Shown: positions 1 to 12,210, counted from the first letter of the stretch. The stretch: DNA of 64,000 bases from Planctomycetota bacterium (GCA_029259595.1 JAJDEW010000121.1:82610-146609); one strand, 5' to 3'. Notes: generated from the sequence alone by a model not told the origin. Numbers and translations are program-made.

Positions 1-755
1 ATCGCGAAGAGGCCCGCGAGCCACGTGGCCGCCGGTAGGACTCCGAATCGAAGACCGTCGACGAGCGGCTGCTTCCACGCGCGGAAGCGGCCGCGCACGA
101 GCCCCACGAGACTCGGGAGCGCCAGCAACGGCAGGAGCGAGATCTTCACGAAGAGGCCGCTCGCGAGCACGAGGAAGAGCGCCACTCCATCGGTCGCGCG
201 CCGCTGCTCCGACCAACGCACGGCGAACACCAGCGCGACGAGGGCCTGGAAGTGGCAGAAGGGGTCCATTTGGAGCTGCGCGGACGTCCGCATCGAGAGG
301 CAGTGGCCGACGACGAGGCTCGCCGCGATCCAGCCCGTCGCGGCGCCACCGCTCGGATCCAGCCGCAGGGCGAGCCGCCGCGCCACGAGCGCCGCCCCCA
401 GGAGCGCCGCGCTTGCGAGCGCCGCGAACGCGAGCGGGATCGAGGGAACGACGAAGGACAGGAGCGCCACCGCACACGGAACGAGCAGCGAGGCCGGATG
501 GAACCCGCTGCGCGCCTTCGCGAACACCGCCTCGAGCTCGCCCTCGCCGCGCATCCAGGCTGCGATCAGCTCCGCGCGCGTGGCGTAGTCGTCGATCGCG
601 ACGAAGCCTTCGTACTGGTTGGCCTGCGTGCGCGCGAAGTCCGGACGGTTCGAGCGCTGCCAGTAGAGCTTCCCGACGCCGTAGGCCGCCGTGAAGAGGA
701 ACGTCAACGCGAACACGAGCGCGAGCCCGCGAACCGGTGTCGGAGGCACGCTCAC
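1..755 (-). CDS. Integral membrane protein, possible GT-C glycosyltransferase (partial, C-terminus outside window)
   Basis: Reading the minus strand from a GTG at 755 gives an open frame of at least 251 residues that runs off the window. It opens with a membrane segment (RGLALVFALTFLFTAAYGVG), continues with a soluble stretch, and then has several hydrophobic segments, including LLVPCAVALLSFVVPSIPLA and LFLVLASGLFVKISLLPLLA. This layout resembles polyprenyl-phosphate-dependent GT-C or DUF2029-type transferases, but no catalytic motif is visible in the part present. The GTG overlaps the TGA of the upstream GNAT gene (GTGA), so the two are probably translationally coupled. Membrane location is well supported; the enzymatic role is a guess. 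Confidence 0.6.
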   Translation of the reverse strand, partial: MSVPPTPVRGLALVFALTFLFTAAYGVGKLYWQRSNRPDFARTQANQYEGFVAIDDYATRAELIAAWMRGEGELEAVFAKARSGFHPASLLVPCAVALLSFVVPSIPLAFAALASAALLGAALVARRLALRLDPSGGAATGWIAASLVVGHCLSMRTSAQLQMDPFCHFQALVALVFAVRWSEQRRATDGVALFLVLASGLFVKISLLPLLALPSLVGLVRGRFRAWKQPLVDGLRFGVLPAATWLAGLFA

Positions 756-1201
756 GGACGGTCCGCGATCCGCTTGCCGTAGAGATGCTGCGTCTTCTGC
801 AGCGTATAGCCCTGTCCTTCGTAGAACGATCGGGCACGCTCGCGCTCCACGCGCGACCGGAGGCGCACGTCGCGGACGCCTTGCTCGAAGCACCAGCGCT
901 CGGCGCGCTGCAGCAGGGCGCGTCCGAGCCCCGAACCCTGCCGCTCGGGAGCCACGACCAGGCCACGCAGGAGGCCACAGCGTCCGGACACGAGCGAGTT
1001 GGTGATGCCGACGTGGATCCAGGCCAACACGCGCTGGCGGGAAAGCTCTTCCGTCACGCCGACCCAGTCCTCCGCGCTCGCCAGCAGCTGCTCGAGCCGC
1101 AGCGCGACGTCCTCCGAGCGGACCCCGTGGCCCAGCTCCTTCGACAGGAGCGCGAGCTCGGGGGCGTCTTCGGAACGGGCGCTACGAATGCGGAGAGTCA
1201 T
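752..1201 (-). CDS. GNAT family N-acetyltransferase
   Basis: A 149-residue protein of normal GNAT length. The acetyl-CoA pyrophosphate-binding loop is clear (VVAPERQGSGLGRALL, about residues 85-100), followed by the C-terminal beta-alpha unit ending ARSFYEGQGYTLQKTQHLYGK, typical of single-domain GNATs. The substrate cannot be predicted. The start is the ATG at 1201; a TAAGCT box at 1211-1216 lies 9 nt upstream and could be the -10 of a leaderless or nearly leaderless transcript. Its TGA overlaps the GTG of the following membrane-protein gene. It is transcribed divergently from the FAD enzyme at 1410. Confidence 0.85.
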   Translation of the reverse strand: MTLRIRSARSEDAPELALLSKELGHGVRSEDVALRLEQLLASAEDWVGVTEELSRQRVLAWIHVGITNSLVSGRCGLLRGLVVAPERQGSGLGRALLQRAERWCFEQGVRDVRLRSRVERERARSFYEGQGYTLQKTQHLYGKRIADRP

Positions 1202-1409
1202 GTCGGCAGGAGCTTATCCCGTCGGCACCGGAATTGTCTTCCCGCCGTCGCACGGGATCCCCTGCCCCACGCTCGCTCACGAACGACACGGACGACGTCC
1301 GATGGTGTCAACGGTCGGCGACGCTGCTACCCTATCGAGCCAGCGGCGATTTCCGCCTTACCGGGCACTCCCGCCCTCGTCAGTCTCGCGCCCGTCGCCC
1401 CCTTCGCAC

Positions 1410-2735
1410 TTGAAGACAGCAATCCTAGGAGCCGGCGTCTCCGGACTCGCCCTCGCCCGTTTTCTCGTCGAGGGTGGTCACGACCTCGATGACCTCACGC
1501 TGTTCGAAGCGGCTCCGGTCATCGGTGGTCTGTGTCGCTCGAAGACCGTCGACGGTTTCACCTACGACGTCGCCGGCGGTCACATCCTGTTCAGCAAGGA
1601 CGCGGGCGTCATGCAATGGATGAAGGACGTCGCCGGCGGCGACGAGGCCTTCGTACGCCGGGACCGCAACACGAAGATCCGCTTCGACGACCGCTGGGTG
1701 CGCTACCCGTTCGAGAACGGGATCGGCGACCTGCCGAAGCAGGCGAACTTCGACTGCCTGCAGGGTTACGTGCAGGCCTGGCACGAGCGCAAGGCGAGCG
1801 GCTCGACCGCGCCGAGCGACTTCAAGAGCTGGATCCGCTGGCGCTTCGGGGACGGGATCGCCGAGCACTTCATGGATCCCTACAACGAGAAGATCTGGAA
1901 GCGCCCGCTCGAGGACATCACGAGCTCGTGGGTCGCCGGCCGCGTGCCCGACGCGCCCATCGAGGACGTCCTGCGGGCGGCGATCGGGATCGAGACCGAC
2001 GGCTACACGCACCAGGCGATCTTCTACTACCCGAAGAAGGGCGGCTTCCAGGCGATCACCGACGGCATGGGCTCGACGCTCGGAGCGCGGATCAGGCTCT
2101 CGACGCGGGTCGAGTCCGTCGTCCGCCACGGCGAGGGCTGGCGCGTGAACGGCGAGGACTTCGACCGCATCGTCAGCACGCTGCCGCTCAACGAGCTGCC
2201 GGACATCGTCGAAGGCGTCCCCGACGGCGTCGCGCAGGCCATGCGCGGGCTGGCCTTCAACTCGATCGTCTGCTACCTGGTCGCCCTCGACCGCCCCGAG
2301 CACCCGAACCTTTCCTGGGTCTACCTGCCGCAGCGCAAGCAAGGTCCGGTGAACCGCGTGACGTACATGTCGAACTACGCCCCCGGCAACGCGCCGGAGG
2401 GCCAGACGTCCTTTCTGTTCGAGGTCACGTATCCGGGCGGCGCTCCCGAGCCGGACATCGCGCTCGAGAAAGAGGTCCTGGCAGGCGTCGAGACGGCCGG
2501 GCTCCTGAAGCGCGACGAGATCCTGTTCACCGACCGCAGCACCTCGCGCTACGCCTACGTCGTCTACGACCACGACCTCGACGCGCGTCGCGCGCAGTCG
2601 ATCGACTGGTGCGAAGCGAACGGCCTGCACCCGCTGGGGCGCTTCGGCCACTACGATTACTTCAATTCCGACCAGTGCACGATCGCCGCCAAGGCGATGG
2701 CCGGGCGTCTGCTCGAAGTCGCGCGGAAGGGTTGA
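1410..2735 (+). CDS. FAD-dependent NAD(P)-binding protein, UDP-galactopyranose mutase / amine-oxidase-like
   Basis: Begins with a dinucleotide-binding fold (AILGAGVSGLALARFL, then the acidic LTLFEA) and the following GGLCRS, as in UDP-galactopyranose mutases and the protoporphyrinogen-oxidase/amine-oxidase superfamily. Later segments (HFMDPYNEKIWKRPLEDI and the C-terminal PLGRFGHYDYFNSDQC) match COG1232-type enzymes found in surface-polysaccharide loci. It is followed 10 nt later by a GT2 glycosyltransferase, which supports a role in glycan or sugar-nucleotide metabolism. I chose TTG 1410 because homology begins at once; an ATG at 1302 in the same frame would add 36 low-complexity residues. 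The protein from TTG is 441 residues. The exact reaction is not determined. Confidence 0.75.
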   Translation: MKTAILGAGVSGLALARFLVEGGHDLDDLTLFEAAPVIGGLCRSKTVDGFTYDVAGGHILFSKDAGVMQWMKDVAGGDEAFVRRDRNTKIRFDDRWVRYPFENGIGDLPKQANFDCLQGYVQAWHERKASGSTAPSDFKSWIRWRFGDGIAEHFMDPYNEKIWKRPLEDITSSWVAGRVPDAPIEDVLRAAIGIETDGYTHQAIFYYPKKGGFQAITDGMGSTLGARIRLSTRVESVVRHGEGWRVNGEDFDRIVSTLPLNELPDIVEGVPDGVAQAMRGLAFNSIVCYLVALDRPEHPNLSWVYLPQRKQGPVNRVTYMSNYAPGNAPEGQTSFLFEVTYPGGAPEPDIALEKEVLAGVETAGLLKRDEILFTDRSTSRYAYVVYDHDLDARRAQSIDWCEANGLHPLGRFGHYDYFNSDQCTIAAKAMAGRLLEVARKG

Positions 2736-2745
2736 GCCCGCGAAC

Positions 2746-3747
2746 GTGAGCGCCTTCGGTAAGGATCCGCGGCGCGTCGCGCTGGTCGTTCCGACCTGGA
2801 ACGGCGGACCACGCTTTCTCGAGGTGCTCGACGCGCTCGCGCGCCAAGACCTGGCCGACGGCTTCCAGCTGGTGGTGGTCGACTCGGGCTCCACGGACGG
2901 CACTCCGCAGGCGGCGGAGCGTGCGGGCGCCCTCGTGCACCGCATCCCGAACACCGCCTTCAACCACGGCGCCACGCGCAACCTCGGCATCTCGATCACC
3001 GGTGGTGAGATCGTGGCGCTCTTGACGCAGGACGCCCTGCCGATGGACGCGAACTACCTCGCGAGCCTGGTCGCGGCCTACGACGATCCCGCGGTCGACG
3101 GCGCCTACGCTCGGCAGTTCCCGCGTTCGGACTGCGACCCGCTCCTGGCCGAACGCCTGCGGCAGTGGAGCGCGGCGCGCGACACGCCCGAGACGAAGAG
3201 CTTCGCGCCCGGCGACCCCGCCGGCGCGCAGCGGGCCTTCGACGCGCTGCCGCCGCTCGAGCGCTACCTGGCCTGCGCCTTCGACAACGTCGCCTCGTCG
3301 GTTCGACGCTCGAGCTGGGAGCGCGTGCCCTTTCCCGCCGCGAGCTTCGGCGAGGACGTCGCCTGGGCGCGTGCGACCCTGCTCGCCGGTGGCACGCTCG
3401 CGTTCGTGCCCGACGCGCGCGTCGAACACTCCCACCGCATCTCGATGCGGCGCGAGTTCCAGCGCATCTACTGCGACCACCGCAACCTGATCGAGCTCTT
3501 CGGTCTGCACAACGTGCCGACCTGGAAGAACGTCTTCGAGGGCTGGGCGCACCAGCGCCGCTTCTACCGCGAGCTGCTCGCGGGACTCGGGCTGGGCCCG
3601 CTGCGCGGTACCTTCTGGCGCGCCTATTCCGTGCCCTACGCCTTCCTCGAGACCGCGGCCCAGTTCCTGGGCGCCCGCTCGCACTGGAAGACGAAGGAGA
3701 GCGCCTTCTGGGCGGCGGCCGACAGGAAGATTCGCGCCGGAGTCTGA
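2746..3747 (+). CDS. Glycosyltransferase family 2
   Basis: A 333-residue GT-A fold transferase. The nucleotide-sugar-binding N-terminus reads VALVVPTWNGG, followed by VVVDSGSTDGT, and FNHGATRNLGI precedes the acidic region LLTQDALP where a DxD motif usually sits. A C-terminal ED (SFGEDVAWA) supplies the probable catalytic acid. The sequence is closest in style to rhamnosyltransferases of O-antigen or capsule loci. It starts with GTG and lies 10 nt after the FAD enzyme, so the two are probably one operon. It converges on htpG with only one base between the stop codons. Confidence 0.85.
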   Translation: MSAFGKDPRRVALVVPTWNGGPRFLEVLDALARQDLADGFQLVVVDSGSTDGTPQAAERAGALVHRIPNTAFNHGATRNLGISITGGEIVALLTQDALPMDANYLASLVAAYDDPAVDGAYARQFPRSDCDPLLAERLRQWSAARDTPETKSFAPGDPAGAQRAFDALPPLERYLACAFDNVASSVRRSSWERVPFPAASFGEDVAWARATLLAGGTLAFVPDARVEHSHRISMRREFQRIYCDHRNLIELFGLHNVPTWKNVFEGWAHQRRFYRELLAGLGLGPLRGTFWRAYSVPYAFLETAAQFLGARSHWKTKESAFWAAADRKIRAGV

Positions 3748-3748
3748 G

Positions 3749-5623
3749 TCAGCCCTCGAGCAAGAGCTCGGTCAAGAGCGTCGCGAAGCGCTGGGTGTCC
3801 TCGGGCTGCGAGCCTTCCTGGAGCAGCGCCTGGCCCCACAGGAGCTCGCAGACCTTCGCGAAGCGTCCGAAGTCGTCCTTCGACATGGTCTGCATCTTCG
3901 CCACGAGCGGGTGCTTGGCGTTCAGCTCGAGGATGCGCTTCTTCGCCGGTTCGCTCTGGCCCGTGTCCCGCAGGAAACGACGCATCTGCGACGAGAGCTC
4001 GCCATCCGACGACACCAGGCAAGCGGGGCTCGTCGTGAGCCGCTTGGAGAAGCGTACCTCCTCGACCTTGTCGGCCAGCTCCTTGCGCACGGCCTCGAGC
4101 ACGGGCTCCAGCTCCTTCTCCTTTTCGTCTCGCTCGGCCTTGTCGTCCGCGTCGTCGAGCTCGACGTCGCCCTTCTCGATCTGGCGGATCGTCTTGCCCT
4201 GGAACTCGGTCAGGCGCTGGAGCACGAAGTCGTCGACGGGGTCGGTGAGCAGCAGCACCTCGTAGTTCCGCGCGGCGAAGGCCTCGAGCAGCGGTGAGCG
4301 ACGGGCGGTCTCGAGGTCCGGCGCCACGAGCACGTAGATCTCCTTCTGTTTGACCGGCATCTCCTCGACGTACTCGGCGAGGCCGCGCAGGTCCTCGCCC
4401 TTCGAGCTCGCGAACAGCGCCAGCTTCGCGACGGAGTCACGATGCTCGTCCTCGAAGTAGATGCCCTCCTTCAGGACCGGCCCGAAGGACTTCCAGAACT
4501 CGAGGTAGTCTTCGCGCCGCTTCGCCAGGAGGTCGCCGAGCACGTCGATGACCTTCTTGGTCAGACGCTTCTTGATCTGTCCCATCTGGCGGTTGTGCTG
4601 CAGCGTCTCGCGCGAGATGTTGAGCGGCAGATCGGACGAATCGACGACTCCGCGGACGAACCGCATCCAGCCCGGGAGGAGTTCGTCGCAGTCCCCCATG
4701 ATGAAGACGCGCTTGACGTAGAGCTGGATCTTCGACTTCGCCTGCTGGGGATCGAAGAAGTCCATCGGCCGCTTCTTCGGCAGGTAGAGCAAGGCCGTGT
4801 ACTCGGCCGTGCCCTCGACCCGCAGGTGGATGGTCTCGAGCGGATCGTTCCAGTCGCGGCTGACGTGCTTGTAGAACTCGTTGTATTCCGAGGCTTCGAT
4901 CTCCGCCTTCGGGCGCGACCACAGGGGCTTGCGCGAGTTCAGGACCTCGACCTTCTTGTCGTCCCCGCTTCCGACCTCCATCGCGATCGGGTACTCGATG
5001 AAGTCCGAGTAGCGCTTCACGATCTCGCGCAGGACCCACTCCTGGGTGAAGTCCTGGCCGTCTTCGCCTTCCGGGTCCTTCAACCGGAGGGTGATCGTCG
5101 TGCCATTTGTCGGCTTGTCGATCTCCTCGACCGTGTACTCGCCCTGGCCCTGCGAAATCCAGCGCGTCCCCTTCTCCTCTCCGGCCTTGCGCGTCTCGAG
5201 GGTCACCTCTTCCGCGACCATGAAGGCCGAATAGAAGCCGACGCCGAACTGCCCGATGAGCTCGGGCGCTTGCGGGCCCTTCTTGGCTTCCTTCAAGGCA
5301 TCGAGGAAGCGCTTCGTGCCCGAGCGGGCGATCGTGCCGACGTTCTCGATCACCTCGTCCCGCGACATCCCGATGCCGTTGTCGATCACGAACAAGAGCT
5401 TCGCTTCCGGGTCGGTCGCCAGGTGGATCCCGAGCTCCCCGGCGCCCTCGAGCAGCTCCGAACGGGTCAGCCCCTCGACCCGCAGCTTGTCGAGCGCGTC
5501 GCTCGCGTTCGAGATCAGCTCGCGGAGGAAGATCTCCTTGTGCGTGTACAGGGAGTGGATGACGAGGTGCAGAAGCTCCTTCGTCTCGGCCTGGAAAGGA
5601 ATCGTGTCAACGGTCGAAGGCAT
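3749..5623 (-). CDS. htpG: Molecular chaperone HtpG (Hsp90 family)
   Basis: A 624-residue Hsp90 of bacterial length. The GHKL ATPase domain is complete: ELISNASDALDKLR, the Mg/ATP motif DNGIGMSRDEV, the lid GTIARSGTKRF and GQFGVGFYSAFMVA. The middle domain carries the conserved MRFVRGVVDSSDLPLNISRE with the catalytic-loop arginine region, and the C-terminal dimerisation domain ends ELLLEG. It folds and protects clients in the cytoplasm in an ATP-dependent way. It stands alone, convergent with the GT2 gene. I see no CIRCE or other heat-shock operator upstream of the ATG at 5623. Confidence 0.97.
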   Translation of the reverse strand: MPSTVDTIPFQAETKELLHLVIHSLYTHKEIFLRELISNASDALDKLRVEGLTRSELLEGAGELGIHLATDPEAKLLFVIDNGIGMSRDEVIENVGTIARSGTKRFLDALKEAKKGPQAPELIGQFGVGFYSAFMVAEEVTLETRKAGEEKGTRWISQGQGEYTVEEIDKPTNGTTITLRLKDPEGEDGQDFTQEWVLREIVKRYSDFIEYPIAMEVGSGDDKKVEVLNSRKPLWSRPKAEIEASEYNEFYKHVSRDWNDPLETIHLRVEGTAEYTALLYLPKKRPMDFFDPQQAKSKIQLYVKRVFIMGDCDELLPGWMRFVRGVVDSSDLPLNISRETLQHNRQMGQIKKRLTKKVIDVLGDLLAKRREDYLEFWKSFGPVLKEGIYFEDEHRDSVAKLALFASSKGEDLRGLAEYVEEMPVKQKEIYVLVAPDLETARRSPLLEAFAARNYEVLLLTDPVDDFVLQRLTEFQGKTIRQIEKGDVELDDADDKAERDEKEKELEPVLEAVRKELADKVEEVRFSKRLTTSPACLVSSDGELSSQMRRFLRDTGQSEPAKKRILELNAKHPLVAKMQTMSKDDFGRFAKVCELLWGQALLQEGSQPEDTQRFATLLTELLLEG

Positions 5624-5854
5624 GCCGAGTCTCGCTCATCGGTGGCAGCGGGGTGCGCTCCGGCGCCCCGGGGCCAGGCCCGGGCCGGAGGATTTTCGGG
5701 CAAAGAACATACGCGGCTCGGGGGCCCGTTGGGAGCCTCCAGACCTGGAAACGGCGACCCTCGGGGCCTCGTCGGGGCTTTCGACTGGAGGCGGGGGCGC
5801 CGGGAGGTCGATCTTGTACGCGGACCTCGGCCGGGGTCCAATACGGGGCACGGC

Positions 5855-6478
5855 ATGGGTGTACGAACGGTTCGAATCGCAGGCGCGCTCGCCCTGGCGA
5901 TCCTCTCCGCAAGCTGCGCGGGCGGCTCGCGAGGCGAGGTCCTGAGCTCTCCACAGGGCTTTCCCGGCTATCCGAAGCAGGCCCAGGAAGGCCCGCTCTG
6001 GGCCTCCGCGGTCTACGACACGAACTCGCGCGAGTTCTTCGACACGGACTTCGTGGCGCGCGGCATCCTGCCTGTCGCGATCCAGATCGGAGTCCGTGGC
6101 GACGAGAACCGGCTCCTCAACGCCCGGCTCTCGGGCTCGGACATCGACCCGCATCTCTATCTGCAGGACGGCACGGCCCTGCCGTGGCTGCCGGCGGGCC
6201 AGATCGACACGCCGCGCAAGACCCTGAAGGACCGCATCACCGAGTGCGCGCTCGAATTCAGCTTGCTGCCCGCCTGGGAATCGGCTCCCGAGGGCTTCCT
6301 GTTCTTCGCCTTCGACCCGAAGCGCGTCGAGATCGACGACACCGTGATCCTGTCTCGAACCGGCGAGATCGAGCGAGAGCTGGACCTGTTCCAGTCGCTG
6401 CTCGGGCTCACGGTGACGACCGAAGCGGGACCGGTGCAGATCTTCGTCGGCCTGAAGCCCGGCCGGTGGCAGCGCTGA
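5855..6478 (+). CDS. Hypothetical lipoprotein
   Basis: A 207-residue protein with a lipoprotein signal (ALALAILSASC, lipobox Cys near residue 21). The mature part has no family I recognise; it is acidic and mixed alpha/beta, with SGSDIDPHLYLQDGTALPWL and a beta-rich end. The start is the ATG at 5855, just after an AT-poor stretch without a clear SD. Its TGA overlaps by one base the ATG of a second lipoprotein (TGATG), so the pair is co-translated and probably acts together at the envelope. The function is unknown. Confidence 0.8.
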   Translation: MGVRTVRIAGALALAILSASCAGGSRGEVLSSPQGFPGYPKQAQEGPLWASAVYDTNSREFFDTDFVARGILPVAIQIGVRGDENRLLNARLSGSDIDPHLYLQDGTALPWLPAGQIDTPRKTLKDRITECALEFSLLPAWESAPEGFLFFAFDPKRVEIDDTVILSRTGEIERELDLFQSLLGLTVTTEAGPVQIFVGLKPGRWQR

Positions 6479-7413
6479 TGTTCGCCCGCACGTCCAGCGC
6501 CCTCGCCTGCGCGCTCCTCGTCACCGCCTGCGCCGGCACGCAGGTCTGGGAGGAGAATTGCGTCCGGCTCGAGTACGCCTCCGCTCACCTCGACGACGAG
6601 GAGCTCATCCGCAGCGCCCGCCGCCTCGAGTGGATTCTGGCCGACACCCAGGAAGCGCCCCAGGAGTTCGCGCTCCAGCGCTTCTACGCGTCCTTTCTCC
6701 TGGCGCAGGTCCACGCGCGCGCCTCGCTCGACCGGCCGTTCTTCGAGGAAACGAGCACGGCCGCGAGCCGGGTCGGGGGCATCGGTCGCCGCGAGACCAC
6801 CGGCTCGGAGACCCGCCCCAGCATCGAAGGTCACGTGGCGGCTTCGGTCTACTACGCGAGCCTGGCGCGCGGCATGTACGACCGTGCCGCGCGGTCCGGT
6901 CCCAAGCACGGCGAAGTGACGCTGTTGCCGGACGACCTCTGGAACACGGACCTGAACAACGCGGACGCGAACCTCCAGATCATCCTGACGACGGCCTACG
7001 CGCGCCTCGGCTTCAGCGAAGAGGTCGCCAAGATCCTCGACGAGTCGCCGGACCTGGTCGATTTCGAGCGTTGCGAGGGCCTGCTGACGCGCTACGGCGT
7101 CCTGCGCGAGCTCCGCCCCTGGATCTTCGCGATGATCTTCGACTACCTGAAGGTCAAGAACGAGGAGAGCGCCTACCCCTTCGCGATCCTCGCCGTCGAA
7201 GGCGCCGACCGTTACGGCTTCGCTCTGCCGGCCCGCGTGACGAAGCGGATCGACCACTGGATCGTCGACGAAGCCAGCGTCGTCTTCGTCTGCCCCGAGT
7301 CGCGCACCGCCTACATCCCCGGGGCGAAGAAGAGCCCGATCAGCGGCATCGCGCAGCTCGACTACGTGCCCATGCCGCGGCCGGCGAAGCCCGCCGAACG
7401 TCCTGGCGAGTGA
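6478..7413 (+). CDS. Hypothetical lipoprotein, helical-repeat-like
   Basis: A 311-residue protein with a lipobox (CALLVTACAG, Cys near residue 19). The mature part is mostly helical and may be TPR-like (DEELIRSARRLEWILADTQE; YASLARGMYDRAARSG; TTAYARLGFSEEVAKILDES), though I see no clean TPR consensus. The C-terminal segment ends in a Pro-rich tail. It is coupled to the upstream lipoprotein by a one-base stop/start overlap. No enzymatic motif is visible; a scaffold or envelope role is a guess. Confidence 0.8.
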   Translation: MFARTSSALACALLVTACAGTQVWEENCVRLEYASAHLDDEELIRSARRLEWILADTQEAPQEFALQRFYASFLLAQVHARASLDRPFFEETSTAASRVGGIGRRETTGSETRPSIEGHVAASVYYASLARGMYDRAARSGPKHGEVTLLPDDLWNTDLNNADANLQIILTTAYARLGFSEEVAKILDESPDLVDFERCEGLLTRYGVLRELRPWIFAMIFDYLKVKNEESAYPFAILAVEGADRYGFALPARVTKRIDHWIVDEASVVFVCPESRTAYIPGAKKSPISGIAQLDYVPMPRPAKPAERPGE

Positions 7414-7526
7414 CGGGCAGCGGTGAGGTCCTCTCCGACGCGGAGGCGGAGGGGCGCACTCGCGCGCCGACCCAGGGCTGGACGGGAAAGCGCGGGGTCC
7501 GCTCCACTGCCTGCTTCCGTGGGCCA

Positions 7527-7532
7527 TAGAAT
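7527..7532 (+). promoter_or_regulatory. Putative -10 box (TAGAAT) for the cytochrome operon
   Basis: TAGAAT lies 41 nt before the ATG at 7574. The same hexamer occurs before the genes at 48272 and 50394. No convincing -35 is seen. If real, it gives a 5' UTR of about 35 nt. Confidence 0.4.
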
Positions 7533-7573
7533 GCGTCGCCCCTCGCCCCCGGTCATCTCCGAGCCGACGCTCC

Positions 7574-10359
7574 ATGTCCACACCCGCCCCCACGCCCGCT
7601 TCGAAGAAGAAGAAAAAGTACGTCCGCGCCATCGGTCCGCGCCTGCGGCCGCTCTTCACGGCGGTGATGACGCTCTTCGGGCTCCTCGGAATCAACGCCG
7701 TCTACTTGGCGACGATCACGTTCTACGAGTGGAGCTCGGGCCAGGTGGTCCAGAACTACTTCTACCAGGTCATGTTCCTGGCGCACCTGGTCCTGGGCGC
7801 CCTGATCATCCTTCCGGTTCTCGTCTTCGGCGTCGGGCACATCCGCAACGCCCACAACCGCCCGAACCGGCGCGCCGTACGCGTCGGCTACGCTCTCTTC
7901 GCCGTCGCGCTGGTGCTACTCCTGTCCGGCGTGCTGCTGACGCGTCTGGATTTCTTCGAGATCCGTAACCCCGTCGTCCGCGACGTCTCGTACTGGGCGC
8001 ACGTCGTGACGCCGGTGCTCGCGGTCTGGCTCTTCATCCTCCACCGCCTGGCGGGCAAGAAGATCAAGTGGCGCGTCGGAGGCGCCTGGTTGGCCGCCTC
8101 GGCCTCCTTCGCGGTCGTCATGGCCATCCTGCACTCACAGGACCCGAAGAGTTGGAACACCATCGGCCCCGCATCGGGAGAGCAGTACTTCTTTCCCTCG
8201 CTGGCCCGTACGGCGACCGGAGACTTCATTCCGGCCAAGACCATGATGATGGACCACTACTGCGTCGAGTGTCATGCCGACATCCACGACAGTTGGTCCA
8301 ACAGCGTCCACAAGTTCGGCTCGTTCAACAATCCGGCCTATCTGTTCTCGGTTCGGGGAACGCGAAAAACGGCCCTGGAACGCGACGGTGACGTGCAAGC
8401 GTCCCGCTTCTGCGCAGGGTGTCACGACCCCGTCCCCTTCTTCAGTGGTGCCTTCGACGACCCGAACTTCGACGACGTCAACCATCCGACGTCCCAGGCG
8501 GGGATCACCTGCACGTCTTGCCACGCGATCACGAACATCAACAGCCCGCGCGGCAACTCCGACTTCACGATCGAGGAGCCCTCTCACTATCCCTTCACCT
8601 TCAGCGACAACGAGCTCCTGCGCTGGATCAACCGGCAGCTGGTCAAGTCGAAGCCGGCCTTTCACAAGAAGACCTTCCTGAAGCCGCTGCACAAGTCGAC
8701 CGAGTTCTGTGGCGCGTGCCACAAGGTCCACTTGCCCGAGGAGCTCAACAAGTACAAGTGGCTGCGCGGACAGAACCACTACGATCCGTTCCTGCTCAGC
8801 GGCGTCTCCGGGCACGGGATCACGAGCTTCTACTACCCACCGAAGGCCGAGGAGAACTGCAACGGCTGTCACATGCCGTTGATGGAATCGGACGACTTCG
8901 GTGCGAACTACCGCGACGACTCCGGACAGCTCAAGGTCCACGACCACATGTTCCCGGCCGCCAACACGGCCATTCCGTACCTCCTCGACCTGGGCGAGGA
9001 CGTGATCGCCGCCCATCGCAAGTTCAACGAGGGCGTGATGCGCGTGGACGTGTTCGGCGTCAAGCCCGGCGGAGCGATCGACGCGGAACCGCTCGGACCG
9101 TTGGCCGGAACACCCCCGACGCTGCGCCCAGGCGAGACGTATCTGGTCGAAACGGTCATCCGGACGGTGAAGATGGGCCACGTCTTCACGCAAGGAACGG
9201 CGGACTCGAACGAGGTCTGGCTGGACGTGACCGCCCGCGCAGGTGATCGTGTGATCGGCCGCAGCGGCGCCATGGACGAGATCGGCGCGGTCGACTCCTG
9301 GTCGCACTTCGTGAACGCCTACGTGCTCGACCGCGAGGGCAACCGGATCGACCAACGCAACGCCGAGGACATCTTCGTCCCGCTCTACTCGCACCAGATT
9401 CCGCCTGGGGCGGCCGACGTCATGCACTTCTCCTTCAAGGTCCCGGAGGACGTGGCCGGCCCGATCGAGTTCGAGGCCCGCTTGCGCTATCGGAAGTTCG
9501 ACACGACGTACATGCAGTACTTCCAGGGCGAAGAGTTCGTCACGAACGACCTGCCGATCCTCGAGCTGGCCCAGGACAGGGTCGTCTTCCCGGTCGAGGG
9601 CATCTCGGGCGACGTCCCCGAGCACGCTTCGGACATCCCCGAATGGCAGCGCTGGAACGACTACGGCATCGGTCTCCTGCGCAAGAGCGGCGAGAGCATG
9701 ACCGCCGGTGAGTTGCGCCAGGCCGAGGCGGCCTTCCGAGAGGTCGAGCGCCTGGGCCGGCCCGACGGCCCCTTGAACCTGGCGCGGGTCTACCTGCGCG
9801 AGGGCCGCCTCGACGAGGCCGTCGAGGCACTCGGACGCGCGGCCGCGCACGACCCCCCCGCTCCCCCCTGGAGCGTGACCTGGTTCAAGGGTCTCGTGAA
9901 CAAGCAGAACGGCTTCCTGGACGAGGCCATCGCCGATTTCCAAACGGTCGTGTCGATGGATACCCAGGACATGCGCGATCGCGGCTTCGACTTTTCGCTC
10001 GACTACCGCGTTCTGAACGAACTCGGCCAAACGCTGTACGAGCGCGCCAAGGAAGAGCGCGGAGAAGCGAACAGCTCGGCGCGCAGCGCCTTGGTCGAGC
10101 GCGCCTTCGAGCAATTCCAGCGCGTCCTCGAGCTCGACCCGGAGAACCTGACCGCGCACTACAACCTCACACTGCTCTACGAGGAGCGCGGAGACACCGA
10201 GAGTGCGGCGAGGCATCGCCGGCTGCACGCGAAGTACAAGCCGGACGACAACGCCAAGGACTACGCCATCACGCAAGCGCGCCTGAAGAACCCGGCGGCG
10301 AACCACGCGGCCGAGGCCGTCGTGATCTACGACCTGCAGCGAAGCATCGAGGACAGTCA

Positions 10360-10363
<4 letters not shown>
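7574..10363 (+). CDS. Membrane-anchored pentaheme cytochrome c with C-terminal TPR repeats
   Basis: A 929-residue protein with three parts. Residues 1-190 have a Lys-rich cytoplasmic start and about five membrane segments, with His residues inside or near them (FLAHLVLGALIILPVLVFGV; YWAHVVTPVLAVWLFILHRL), resembling a small cytochrome-b-like anchor. Residues 225-440 hold five CXXCH motifs: CVECH (230), CAGCH (280), CTSCH (313), CGACH (379) and CNGCH (429). From about 700 onward come TPR units such as PLNLARVYLREGRLDEAVEA and ENLTAHYNLTLLYEERGDTE. A respiratory electron-transfer role in the periplasm is likely; donor and acceptor are unknown. Its TGA overlaps the GTG of the next gene. Confidence 0.88.

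Positions 10364-12210
<1,847 letters not shown>

Noticed and set aside
999..1409. A longer start for the FAD enzyme
   Set aside because: The added residues overlap the divergent GNAT gene and are low-complexity with no homology.
1425..2999. Long open frames antisense to real genes (for example opposite the FAD enzyme, the cytochrome and enzyme I)
   Set aside because: High GC makes long antisense frames common; these are Arg/Ala/Val-rich, show no domain and conflict with clear genes.
5855..5890. GGTTCGAATC resembling a tRNA T-arm
   Set aside because: It encodes the start of a lipoprotein, and no acceptor stem or other arms can be folded around it.
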